The position numbers were made by a program, and so were the translations under genes. A stretch of DNA of 64,000 nt from WRGT01 sp964450405. Lineage in GTDB: Bacteria > Spirochaetota > UBA4802 > UBA5550. The stretch spans positions 1-64,000 of the forward strand of contig CAYVCQ010000018.1 of assembly GCA_964450405.1 (NCBI GenBank), read 5' to 3'. Of the stretch, positions 46,005 through 53,869 are shown one piece after another. The notes below the pieces were generated by a model. It searched no databases and had not been told where the DNA came from. It worked only from the letters and a program-made list of their open reading frames with translations. How positions within the stretch are numbered: position 1 is the stretch's first letter; each line of letters opens with the position of its first letter.

Positions 46005-46123
46005 CGCCCCTATCCGCCCTGTCGGGCACCTTTCCCCATGAATGGGGCAGAGGATAATACAAAATATTTTCTATCATTTCTCCACCATTCATGGGGGAGA
46101 TGGCCGGCGGCCAGAGGGGGCGG
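46005..46123 (+). repeat. Intercistronic palindromic repeat, family A (copy 3)
   Basis: Begins at the first base after the TGA stop codon of the upstream kinase and ends in GAGGGGGCGG 9 nt before the likely start of the next gene. Both arms are complete. Confidence 0.88.
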
Positions 46124-46132
46124 AACAGATTC

Positions 46133-47626
46133 ATGAAAAAGCACTACTTATTTAAAATTATTCTCATCACACTCCTGTTTGCGTTCCAATACTCATTTGC
46201 TGTGGGACAGCGCATTATAAAAGTTGCCGCTTTTGATGATTATCCGCTGATATTCAGGGATAAGGATGGGAGTATCAATGGACTATACGTTGATCTTCTG
46301 AAAGAGGTTGGTAAAAAAGAGAATATCCGTTTTGAATTTGTTCCCGGTACATGGCAGGATGGACTGGACCGGATAAGATCGGGAGAGGTTGATATGCTCA
46401 CCGATGTAGGCTACACGGTTCAGCGGTCGCTATATATGGATTACGGGAAAACTCCTATCAGGACATTCTGGGGCGAGTTATATACAGGTAAGACATCGGG
46501 GATAAGCAGTCTCTTTGATTTTAAATACAAAACTATCGGTGTCTTGAAAGGGGATATATTTGCCGAAAACTTTAAGGAGTTGTCGTCAAAGTTTGATCTA
46601 AGGTGTCAGATAATTGAGCTTGAGAGTTATGAAGATGTATTCAAAGCAATTGCAGATAAAAAGATTGAAGCAGGTGTTGCCGCAGGTGCAGTCAAGCAGG
46701 AGGTTCTGAGAAAATACGATTTGAAATCAACAGGATTTGTCTTCAGCCCGCTTGATGTTTTTTTTACTACCTCCAAAGGCAAAAACAACGATTTAATGCT
46801 TATTCTGGATAAATATCTAAACGAGTGGAAATATCTGGAAAATTCACCTCTAGCCCGGGCTAAGGAAAAATGGCTGCTCGGTTCGGTCGGGACGGTTGAG
46901 GTTATTCCCGGCTGGATATATAAAGCTCTGATTATTTTTGGAATTATACTTGCCGCCAGTTCAATTTTTATTCTGCTTATGAAAATTCAGGTGAAAAAGG
47001 CAACTGATAAAATAAATAATCTTCTTACAGAAAAAGAACTTCTGCTTAAAGAGGTCCATCACCGCATAAAAAATAATATGAATACAATCAAGGGACTTCT
47101 GACTTTACAGATAGAAGCAGAGGAAAATCCATCCGCCACAGCATCACTTCGCGATGCCGAAAGCCGCGTACAGAGCATGATTATGCTCTACGACAGACTT
47201 TACTGCACCGAAAACTACAGAGAGTTTTCAGTTAGAGACTACCTGACCGCACTTGCTGAAGAAATTATCGGCAGCTTTCCGAACAGGGGAATAGTAAAGG
47301 TAGAAACTAAAATTGAAGACTTTATTCTGAATATAAATACACTTTCACCACTTGGAATTATAGTAAATGAACTTCTTACAAACATGATGAAGTATGCGTT
47401 TGTCGGGAGAGATTCGGGTGTGATAACTATATCTGCTTCAATGAAAGATAACCGCGCGATTGTAGTAATACAGGACAACGGTATCGGAATTCCTGAATCA
47501 GTAAGTTTTGAAAAATCAAAGGGTTTTGGACTCGATCTTGTGAGTATGCTGACAGAACAGATCGGCGGAAGTATCAGGATTGAACGCGGCGAGGGGACAA
47601 AATTTTTACTGGAGTTTGATGTGTAA
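46133..47626 (+). CDS. Minimal SBP_bac_3 HisKA_2 membrane kinase
   Basis: The 497-aa protein has a signal peptide (1 to about 25), a periplasmic family-3 solute-binding domain (about 28-255, IRFEFVPGTWQDGLDRIRSGEVDM), one TM helix (about 267-287), then directly HisKA_2 (second His = 310) and HATPase (about 405-497), with no PAS domain. I choose the ATG at 46133 because it begins the signal peptide (MKKHYLFKIILI). The longer frame would put palindromic-repeat sequence (MGEMAGGQRG) in front of it. The repeat's GAGGGGG probably provides the ribosome binding site. The binding domain suggests sensing of an amino-acid-like solute. Confidence 0.88.
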   Translation: MKKHYLFKIILITLLFAFQYSFAVGQRIIKVAAFDDYPLIFRDKDGSINGLYVDLLKEVGKKENIRFEFVPGTWQDGLDRIRSGEVDMLTDVGYTVQRSLYMDYGKTPIRTFWGELYTGKTSGISSLFDFKYKTIGVLKGDIFAENFKELSSKFDLRCQIIELESYEDVFKAIADKKIEAGVAAGAVKQEVLRKYDLKSTGFVFSPLDVFFTTSKGKNNDLMLILDKYLNEWKYLENSPLARAKEKWLLGSVGTVEVIPGWIYKALIIFGIILAASSIFILLMKIQVKKATDKINNLLTEKELLLKEVHHRIKNNMNTIKGLLTLQIEAEENPSATASLRDAESRVQSMIMLYDRLYCTENYREFSVRDYLTALAEEIIGSFPNRGIVKVETKIEDFILNINTLSPLGIIVNELLTNMMKYAFVGRDSGVITISASMKDNRAIVVIQDNGIGIPESVSFEKSKGFGLDLVSMLTEQIGGSIRIERGEGTKFLLEFDV

Positions 47627-47743
47627 CGCCCTATCCCCCCTGTCGGGTACCTTTCCCCATGAATGGGGCAAGGGGAAATACGAAATAATTCCTGTCATTT
47701 CTCCCCCATTCATGGGGGAGATGCCCAAAGGGCAGAGGGGGCG
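47627..47743 (+). repeat. Intercistronic palindromic repeat, family A (copy 4)
   Basis: Begins at the first base after the TAA stop of the SBP kinase. Both arms are present, with the right arm ending CAGAGGGGGCG. No long gene follows directly: an ATG 11 nt later opens only 24 codons. Confidence 0.85.
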
Positions 47744-47952
47744 CAACAGTCACATGAGAAAACAATGTTTAAACAAAAAATTTAATCATCACCCATCTCC
47801 TCTCATCCCGAAACTCATTTTATTCTGAGATTGATTGCTTTTTCCCTCCGGCAAAATATTACAATTATATTTATAATTCGGTTGTTTACGGAGATTAATT
47901 ATACTATATTAAATTCGATATACATAGAATATCCATATAAGGTCTGTTTTTT
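47744..47952. other. Spacer after repeat copy 4, short 24-codon frame
   Basis: The ATG at 47755, placed behind the repeat like other kinase starts, gives only 24 codons with no recognisable match. It may be a decayed remnant of a former downstream gene. The remainder holds the promoter of the next kinase. Confidence 0.4.
47882..47910 (+). promoter_or_regulatory. Promoter of the five-PAS kinase gene
   Basis: TTGTTT (47882-47887), a 17-nt spacer and TATATT (47905-47910), 42 nt before the ATG. Almost the same as the promoter at 43314-43342. Confidence 0.65.
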
Positions 47953-50943
47953 ATGAATAATGAAAAATCCGCAAAAACCATACTTCTTGTTGAGGATGAG
48001 GCAATCATATCTATAATTGCCTCAAAGGCACTGAAAAGGTTCGGATATAATGTAATTTCTGCTAAAAATGGTGAAATAGCCGTTAAACTTGCCGTGGAAA
48101 ATGAAGACATAGCCCTTGTTCTTATGGATATAAATCTAGGTGACGGAATTGACGGCACTGAGGCATCCAGACAGATACTTGCCCGGCGGAATATCCCGAT
48201 AGTGTTTCATACCTCGCACTCAGAAAAGGAAATGGTGGAAAAAGTCCGCGGCATTACCCGGTATGGATATGTTATAAAGAACTCCGGTGATTTTGTGCTG
48301 AATTCTACTATCGAGATGGCATTTGATCTTTTTGATGCCAACCGGATTACAGAAGAGAGTATGAATGCAATGATAGAGAGTGAGGAAAGATATCACTCTG
48401 CCTTTATGACAAGCCCCGATTCTGTTAACATAAATAAAATGAATGGTGAATATGTCGAAATAAATGATGGTTTTACTCAGCTGACAGGTTATACCCGGGA
48501 GGATGTTCTAGGCGTTCTTTCATCTGAGATCAGAATATGGGCAAGGCCGGATGACAGGGTTAAGCTAATAAAGTATTTAACTGAAGAGGGAGTGGTGGAG
48601 AACCTTGAATCATTATTCCGCTGTAAAGATGGTTCCCTGAAAACAGCCCTGATGTCCGCCCGTGTTATTAAAATTAAAGATGAGCCGCATATATTATCAA
48701 TAACAAGAGATATCTCAGAGCGTAAGCAGTTTGAGGAAACACTTAAAACAAAAAACGAAGAACTGAATTCGGCAATGGAGGAGATGGAGGCTGCTAACGA
48801 GGAATTATCTGCGGCTAATGAAGAGCTTATCCGTACAAGTGAGGAGCTTCAGACAAATGAAAACAGATTCCGTTCGGTAGTTGAGAAATCTCATGTTGGT
48901 GTTGCAATTGTTGACGACAGTTCCAGATATATTTATGTGAACGAAGAGTTCTGCAATATTACCGGTTATGAGGGACATGAAATTCTAGGGAAGGATTTCT
49001 CATCTCTTTTATCAGAAGAGAGTAAGAAATTATCTATTGAAAGATATAAAAGCCGCCAGCGTGGTGAAGATGTTCCGTCTCACTATGAGTTTTCATTTGT
49101 AAGGAAAAGCGGAGAAAAGCGTTATGGCGATGTGCGGAGTGCGGTATATTATGATGCATCCGGTAAAGCAAACTCTCTTATTCAGATAATGGATATAACC
49201 GAGCGCAAAAAATCAGATGCTGAACTTAGAAATCTCAATGATAAATTTATGAAAATTGCAGACAGCATTCCGGGGTATATCGCTTATGTAAATGCAGAAA
49301 CATTGCAGTATGAATTTGTAAATGTTGCCTTTGAAAAATCATTCGGAATTCCCCGCGAAAAAATTATAGGGAACCATATTAAAGAAATCATCGGTGAAAA
49401 GAATTATCAGTTTGCCTTAAAATATATCAACGAAGTGAAAAAGGGAAAATCGGCTTCTTACGAAAATACCTTTGAACTGACATCGGGAAAACGGTGGATT
49501 CAGGTGAATTACTCCCCTGTTTTTGATGCAAGCGGACAAGTTACATCAATTGCTGTACTCAGTTATGACATGACTGAGCAGAAGATGGTGGAACAGTCGC
49601 TTAAAGAGAGTGAGTCCAGATATCGTGTTCTTTTAGATCTTGCTGTTGATGGAATACTACTTGGTTCTCACGAAGGGATTGTAACAGATGCAAATGAAAG
49701 TATGTGCAGAATAACCGGGATGAATAAAGAGGATCTAACGGGAAAACATATAACAATGCTCCCTTTTACACCGGAGAGTCTTAATAAAAGCCCCTTCCGT
49801 TTTGATCTGATACAGATAGGGGATATTGTGGTTAATGACAGGGTGCTTGTCCGCCCGGACGGATCAGAGGTGGTTGTGGAAATGCGTTCCAGGATGATGC
49901 CTGATGGAACCTATCAGTCGATCTTTCGTGATATTACCGAGCGCAAAAAGATAGAGGAAGAACTGGTTACAAGTGAGGCCCGCTTTAGCGCGCTAATGGA
50001 TAATTTTCCAGGGCTGGTAATGATTAAAGATGCGGAGCTTAGACCTGTTTATGTAAATCGTCGCATTCGCGAACTATTTCCTGTTGAGGAATGGATTGGT
50101 AAAACTCCGGAGGAGTGCTTTCCTCCTGAAGTATCCGAACCTATGCGTGAAAATGATGAGCGCGCCTTCGCCGAAAGATATCTTCAATACGATGAGGAAT
50201 GGGTAAGTAAAGACGGAGTCACCCGTGAACTGGAGACGCGCAAATTCCGCATCGAGAGACAGGGTGCGTGTTCACTGCTGGGAATTATTATTCTTGATAT
50301 TACTGAAAGAAAACATGCCGAGGATGAAATCAGAAAACTCCTCGGTGAAAAAGAGCTTATACTTAAAGAAGTTCATCATCGCATTAAAAATAATATGAAT
50401 ACAATAAACAGCCTCCTTACACTTCAGGCCGATTCACTGAAAGATCCGGCAGCAATCGAAGCGCTAGAAAATGCCGGAAGCCGTGTTCATAGTATGATGG
50501 TGTTGTATGATAAATTATATCAGTCTCAGGAATTCGAGGAGATTTCAGCTGCTGATTATTTTCCATCTCTGGTGGATGAGGTTGTGGCAAATTTCCCTAA
50601 CAGCAGAATGGTGAAGGTTGAGAAACGTATAGATGATTTTGTTTTAGAAATAAAGAAAATCCAGCCGCTTGGGATAATAATTAATGAGCTGCTGACAAAT
50701 ATTATGAAGTATGCAGTGGATGAAAAAAGAAATGTGCTTATCACTGTATCTGCTGTACTGAAAGATAATCATGCATTATTTATTGTTAAAGATAACGGTA
50801 GTGGTATATCAGAAGCGATTGATTTTGAAAATTCCCCCGGATTTGGATTACAGCTTATAAGTATGCTGACAGAACAGATCGGAGGAAGTATCAGTATTGA
50901 CCGCTCCGAAGGGACAAAGTTTGTAATTGAGTTTGATGTGTGA
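47953..50943 (+). CDS. Receiver-PAS5-HisKA_2 sensor kinase
   Basis: The 996-aa cytoplasmic kinase has a receiver (Asp59), PAS1 (about 143-262), a coiled coil (about 266-305), PAS2-5 (about 306-422, 427-547, 550-665, 670-788), HisKA_2 (second His = 809) and HATPase (about 903-996). The receiver and coiled coil are very close to those of the kinase at 43386, as are the promoters, so the two arose by duplication and then diverged in PAS content. The last residues (IDRSEGTKFVIEFDV) depart slightly from the family ending. Confidence 0.9.
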   Translation: MNNEKSAKTILLVEDEAIISIIASKALKRFGYNVISAKNGEIAVKLAVENEDIALVLMDINLGDGIDGTEASRQILARRNIPIVFHTSHSEKEMVEKVRGITRYGYVIKNSGDFVLNSTIEMAFDLFDANRITEESMNAMIESEERYHSAFMTSPDSVNINKMNGEYVEINDGFTQLTGYTREDVLGVLSSEIRIWARPDDRVKLIKYLTEEGVVENLESLFRCKDGSLKTALMSARVIKIKDEPHILSITRDISERKQFEETLKTKNEELNSAMEEMEAANEELSAANEELIRTSEELQTNENRFRSVVEKSHVGVAIVDDSSRYIYVNEEFCNITGYEGHEILGKDFSSLLSEESKKLSIERYKSRQRGEDVPSHYEFSFVRKSGEKRYGDVRSAVYYDASGKANSLIQIMDITERKKSDAELRNLNDKFMKIADSIPGYIAYVNAETLQYEFVNVAFEKSFGIPREKIIGNHIKEIIGEKNYQFALKYINEVKKGKSASYENTFELTSGKRWIQVNYSPVFDASGQVTSIAVLSYDMTEQKMVEQSLKESESRYRVLLDLAVDGILLGSHEGIVTDANESMCRITGMNKEDLTGKHITMLPFTPESLNKSPFRFDLIQIGDIVVNDRVLVRPDGSEVVVEMRSRMMPDGTYQSIFRDITERKKIEEELVTSEARFSALMDNFPGLVMIKDAELRPVYVNRRIRELFPVEEWIGKTPEECFPPEVSEPMRENDERAFAERYLQYDEEWVSKDGVTRELETRKFRIERQGACSLLGIIILDITERKHAEDEIRKLLGEKELILKEVHHRIKNNMNTINSLLTLQADSLKDPAAIEALENAGSRVHSMMVLYDKLYQSQEFEEISAADYFPSLVDEVVANFPNSRMVKVEKRIDDFVLEIKKIQPLGIIINELLTNIMKYAVDEKRNVLITVSAVLKDNHALFIVKDNGSGISEAIDFENSPGFGLQLISMLTEQIGGSISIDRSEGTKFVIEFDV

Positions 50944-50947
50944 CGAT

Positions 50948-50981
50948 GATGTAGCTTCGCAGCGCGCTAAGAAGCTGCATC
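50948..50981 (+). terminator. Hairpin after the five-PAS kinase
   Basis: GATGTAGCTTC (50948-50958) pairs with GAAGCTGCATC (50971-50981) with one mismatch, 4 nt after the stop. The sequence after it is only weakly T-rich, so termination is uncertain. Confidence 0.45.
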
Positions 50982-50998
50982 TGTTTACAATATAATTT

Positions 50999-51050
50999 CT
51001 CCTCCCGTTCATGTCATGGGGGAGATGCCCAATGGGCAGAGGGGGGCGGG
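50999..51050 (+). repeat. Right-arm-only copy of palindromic repeat family A
   Basis: Only the right arm remains (CATGGGGGAGATGCCC, GGGCAGAGGGGGGCGGG). It ends 10 nt before the likely start of the haem-sensor kinase and again places a G-rich Shine-Dalgarno-like block there. Confidence 0.8.
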
Positions 51051-51060
51051 TTGTATAAGT

Positions 51061-52446
51061 ATGAAATCGTCGGCTGATTTAAAAATAGAAAGAAACGACA
51101 CATGGACAGGGATGATGTTTTATTCTGCATCGATCTTCTGGACCATCATGATTATTCTCCTTGGTGCATGGAATTACCATCAGCAGGTTACTTCAATATA
51201 TGAGATTGCACATACCGTAGCCCGGGACAGCTACAATAAAGATGTTCTCTTCAGAGACTGGGCCACGGGTCACGGAGGCGTTTATGTTCCTGTTACTGAC
51301 TCTACTCAGCCGAACAAATATCTTACTCAAATTCCCGAGAGAGATATTGTAACACCCTCCGGCAAAAAACTGACATTGATGAATCCCTCCTATATGACAC
51401 GTCAGATGTATGAACTGGCTGAAAAAAAGTCAGGAACTCTGGGGCATATAACCAGTTTAAACCCTATAAGACCGGAAAACTCACCCGACGAGTGGGAGAG
51501 GAAATCCCTGATGGAGTTCGAGAAGGGTACAATCGAGACTCTGACTATTGCTTCGTTGAAAGATCATAAATATTTCCGTCTTATGCGCCCTTTAGTAACA
51601 AAAGCCGGATGTCTCCGCTGTCATGCTAAACAGGGTTATAAAGAGGGTGATATACGCGGGGGTATCAGTGTATCTATACCGTGGAATTCATTTAATGATG
51701 CGTATAAAGCTCAGCTGCGGGTTCTCCTCATCGGGTACAGCGGAGTGTGGGTAACAGGCATTATAGGTCTTATACTTATGATGAGGCTGATCCGGAGATA
51801 TCTATCTGAAAGAAAAATTTCCGAAGAGCAGATTGCGTCACTTCTTAAAGAAAAAGAACTGCTTCTTAAAGAGGTTCATCATCGTATTAAAAACAATATG
51901 AATACAATCAAGGGGCTTCTTTTTCTGCAGGCTGATTCGATGAAGGACTCTTCAGCAATTGCTGCTCTTCAGGATGCTGAGGGGCGTGTGGAGAGTATGA
52001 TGCTGCTTTATGATAAACTCTACCGTTCAGATAATTTCAGAGAGCTTTCGATAAAAAAATATCTTCCCGTTCTGGTGGAGGAGATAATCGGTAATTTCCC
52101 AAACAGCGGTATAGTCAGAGTAGAAGAGTCAATAGATAATTTTATGATTGAAGCAGATATCCTGTTCCCTTTTGGAATAATAGTAAATGAAATTATTACA
52201 AACATGATGAAGTATGCCTTTATAGGTAGAGAAAGCGGAGTAGTAAAAATATCTGCTTCACAAAACAAGTCCCATGTTACAATTGAGATTCAGGATAACG
52301 GTATCGGTATCTCTGAATCAGTGAATATTAGTGATTCTACCGGTTTCGGAATGCAGCTTGTAAGTATGCTGACAGAACAGATCGGCGGAAATATCCGGAT
52401 TGAACGAGGCGATGGTACAAAGTTTGTTCTTGAGTTTGATGTGTGA
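51061..52446 (+). CDS. DUF3365 haem-sensor HisKA_2 membrane kinase
   Basis: The 461-aa protein has TM1 (about 16-42), an extracytoplasmic DUF3365 (Tll0287-like) domain (about 45-220), TM2 (about 220-245), HisKA_2 (second His = 274) and HATPase (about 370-461). The sensor contains C184-L-R-C187-H188 (CLRCH), a c-type haem attachment motif, followed by the GGISVSIP strand typical of the family. It therefore probably binds covalent haem in the periplasm and senses redox state or a gas ligand. I choose the ATG at 51061. A longer frame would translate the repeat (MGEMPNGQRG). It has no receiver or PAS domain. Confidence 0.88.
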   Translation: MKSSADLKIERNDTWTGMMFYSASIFWTIMIILLGAWNYHQQVTSIYEIAHTVARDSYNKDVLFRDWATGHGGVYVPVTDSTQPNKYLTQIPERDIVTPSGKKLTLMNPSYMTRQMYELAEKKSGTLGHITSLNPIRPENSPDEWERKSLMEFEKGTIETLTIASLKDHKYFRLMRPLVTKAGCLRCHAKQGYKEGDIRGGISVSIPWNSFNDAYKAQLRVLLIGYSGVWVTGIIGLILMMRLIRRYLSERKISEEQIASLLKEKELLLKEVHHRIKNNMNTIKGLLFLQADSMKDSSAIAALQDAEGRVESMMLLYDKLYRSDNFRELSIKKYLPVLVEEIIGNFPNSGIVRVEESIDNFMIEADILFPFGIIVNEIITNMMKYAFIGRESGVVKISASQNKSHVTIEIQDNGIGISESVNISDSTGFGMQLVSMLTEQIGGNIRIERGDGTKFVLEFDV

Positions 52447-52469
52447 CATCTCTACCCCCGGCCCCCTCT

Positions 52470-52504
52470 AAAGCCCCGCACCCCCTCCGGGGGTGCGGGG
52501 CTTT
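52470..52504 (+). terminator. Perfect 16-bp GC-rich hairpin
   Basis: AAAGCCCCGCACCCCC pairs fully with GGGGGTGCGGGGCTTT around a 3-nt loop, 23 nt after the haem-kinase stop. Flanking CCCCCT / AGGGGG blocks resemble repeat family B. It may terminate or stabilise the upstream mRNA. Confidence 0.6.
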
Positions 52505-52572
52505 CAGGAGAAAGGGGTTAGGGGGGAGGAGGTCTTTCAGTTTTATAAGAAAATTTAATTGTGAGGATATAT

Positions 52573-53811
52573 ATGTCAGAGAAAAGAATTTTAATCGCCG
52601 AGGATGATGTCAGTACCGGGATTATGCTGTTTGAGTTTCTTACCTCCAGGGGCTATCTGGTTGATGCTGTTAAAGATGGAAATGAAGCCCTGATAAAGTA
52701 TAAAGAAAATCCTGCACAGATTGTAATTACCGACATTGATATGCCCGGTATGGATGGAAATGAATTGATCGGACATCTTAATGCTTTCGAGATACCTCCG
52801 GTTATTTTTGTTACCACCATACATACCGACCCGGAGCTGATGATTGATATAATGAAAAAGGGAGTTTATGACTATATTCTTAAGCCTGTTGACATGAATG
52901 ATATTCTTTTAAAACTCAACCGGGCATTTGAAGCTTATGATCTTAAACGTGCATTTGAAATAGCTCAAAGGGAAAAGGTGATCCGGCTTGAGAATAATCT
53001 GGAGTGGTACAAATTCGAAGATAGAATTTTAAACCGGGATGCTAAATCGAAGGGAGCTAATGTTTTTGAGAGTCTTCTTACAAGTTTTAATCAGGGTTCC
53101 GGATTCGGCGGTCTGGTAACACTAATGTCTCTGATGAAATCAACAGCAGTTAAAGATGGTAAATTTTACAAAATTGATGAAAATCTTTTTGAAATGATTA
53201 TCGGGAATGCGTTATCGGCAGAAAAGGCTCTCCAGACTTTTGGAGATATGACGGCAATAATAACAAGTAAACATGAGCCTGATAGAATATCTTTATCTCA
53301 GCTGCACGATATAATTTTAAAAAAGATAGCAGAGCTGAATTCTCAAATTGCCGAAAGAAAACATCATGTGATGGTTAGTGATAAAAAAGAATTTTATGGA
53401 GACTTTTATATAGAGATAAGCATGAATTTCTTTTTAAAAGCCTTTGAAGAAATCATTATCAATTCATTAAAATTTTCACCCGCAGGATCGGATGTTGTTG
53501 TCATGTTTCTTGTACAGGATGAAACACTTAATATCTCTGTTATTAATGATATATCTGGCGGGGAAAAAGGTCTTAAGGGAATACCAATAGGTTATGAAAA
53601 CCTGGTGTTTGAACCGTTTTTCAGATTGCATAAAACTGTTAATGATGATTATGAAACGCTTGATTACGGGCTTGGTCTTACTCTGGCGGAAAAGATAATA
53701 ACTAAAGATGGAGGGAATATTTCGATTAATAATATTAATGATTATTCTGACATCAAGAGCGGAGCTAAAATAAAGGTGGAATGTACGATATCATTTAATG
53801 TGAGTAAGTAG
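52573..53811 (+). CDS. Receiver fused to HATPase without phosphoacceptor His
   Basis: The 412-aa protein has a receiver (1 to about 122, Asp54 in TDIDMPGMDG, YILKPVD), a helical middle (about 125-285) and a HATPase domain (about 290-410) with N-box EEIIINSLKFSP, FEPFFRLHK and GLGLTLAEKI. The middle region has the length of a two-helix dimerisation domain (FNQGSGFGGLVTLMSLMK, then AEKALQTFGDM), but no His occurs between about residues 125 and 235. It may be a pseudokinase or phosphatase that responds to receiver phosphorylation. The start is the ATG at 52573 after TGAGGAT. A GTG 12 nt upstream contains that site and is rejected. Confidence 0.8.
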   Translation: MSEKRILIAEDDVSTGIMLFEFLTSRGYLVDAVKDGNEALIKYKENPAQIVITDIDMPGMDGNELIGHLNAFEIPPVIFVTTIHTDPELMIDIMKKGVYDYILKPVDMNDILLKLNRAFEAYDLKRAFEIAQREKVIRLENNLEWYKFEDRILNRDAKSKGANVFESLLTSFNQGSGFGGLVTLMSLMKSTAVKDGKFYKIDENLFEMIIGNALSAEKALQTFGDMTAIITSKHEPDRISLSQLHDIILKKIAELNSQIAERKHHVMVSDKKEFYGDFYIEISMNFFLKAFEEIIINSLKFSPAGSDVVVMFLVQDETLNISVINDISGGEKGLKGIPIGYENLVFEPFFRLHKTVNDDYETLDYGLGLTLAEKIITKDGGNISINNINDYSDIKSGAKIKVECTISFNVSK

Positions 53812-53869
53812 GATTTTATCGTCAGATGTTATCTTTTCAATGTAAGTTATGAAGCAATGGTAAATAATA

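Noticed and set aside
46091..46132. N-terminal extension MGEMAGGQRG of the SBP kinase
   Set aside because: It is repeat-derived and would precede a proper signal peptide that starts at 46133. The same applies to 51016-51060 and 37349-37387.
47580..47828. 82-codon frame across repeat copy 4
   Set aside because: It starts inside the kinase gene in another frame and translates the palindromic repeat (LSPLSGTFPHEWG, FMGEMPKGQRG), which recurs elsewhere as non-coding sequence.
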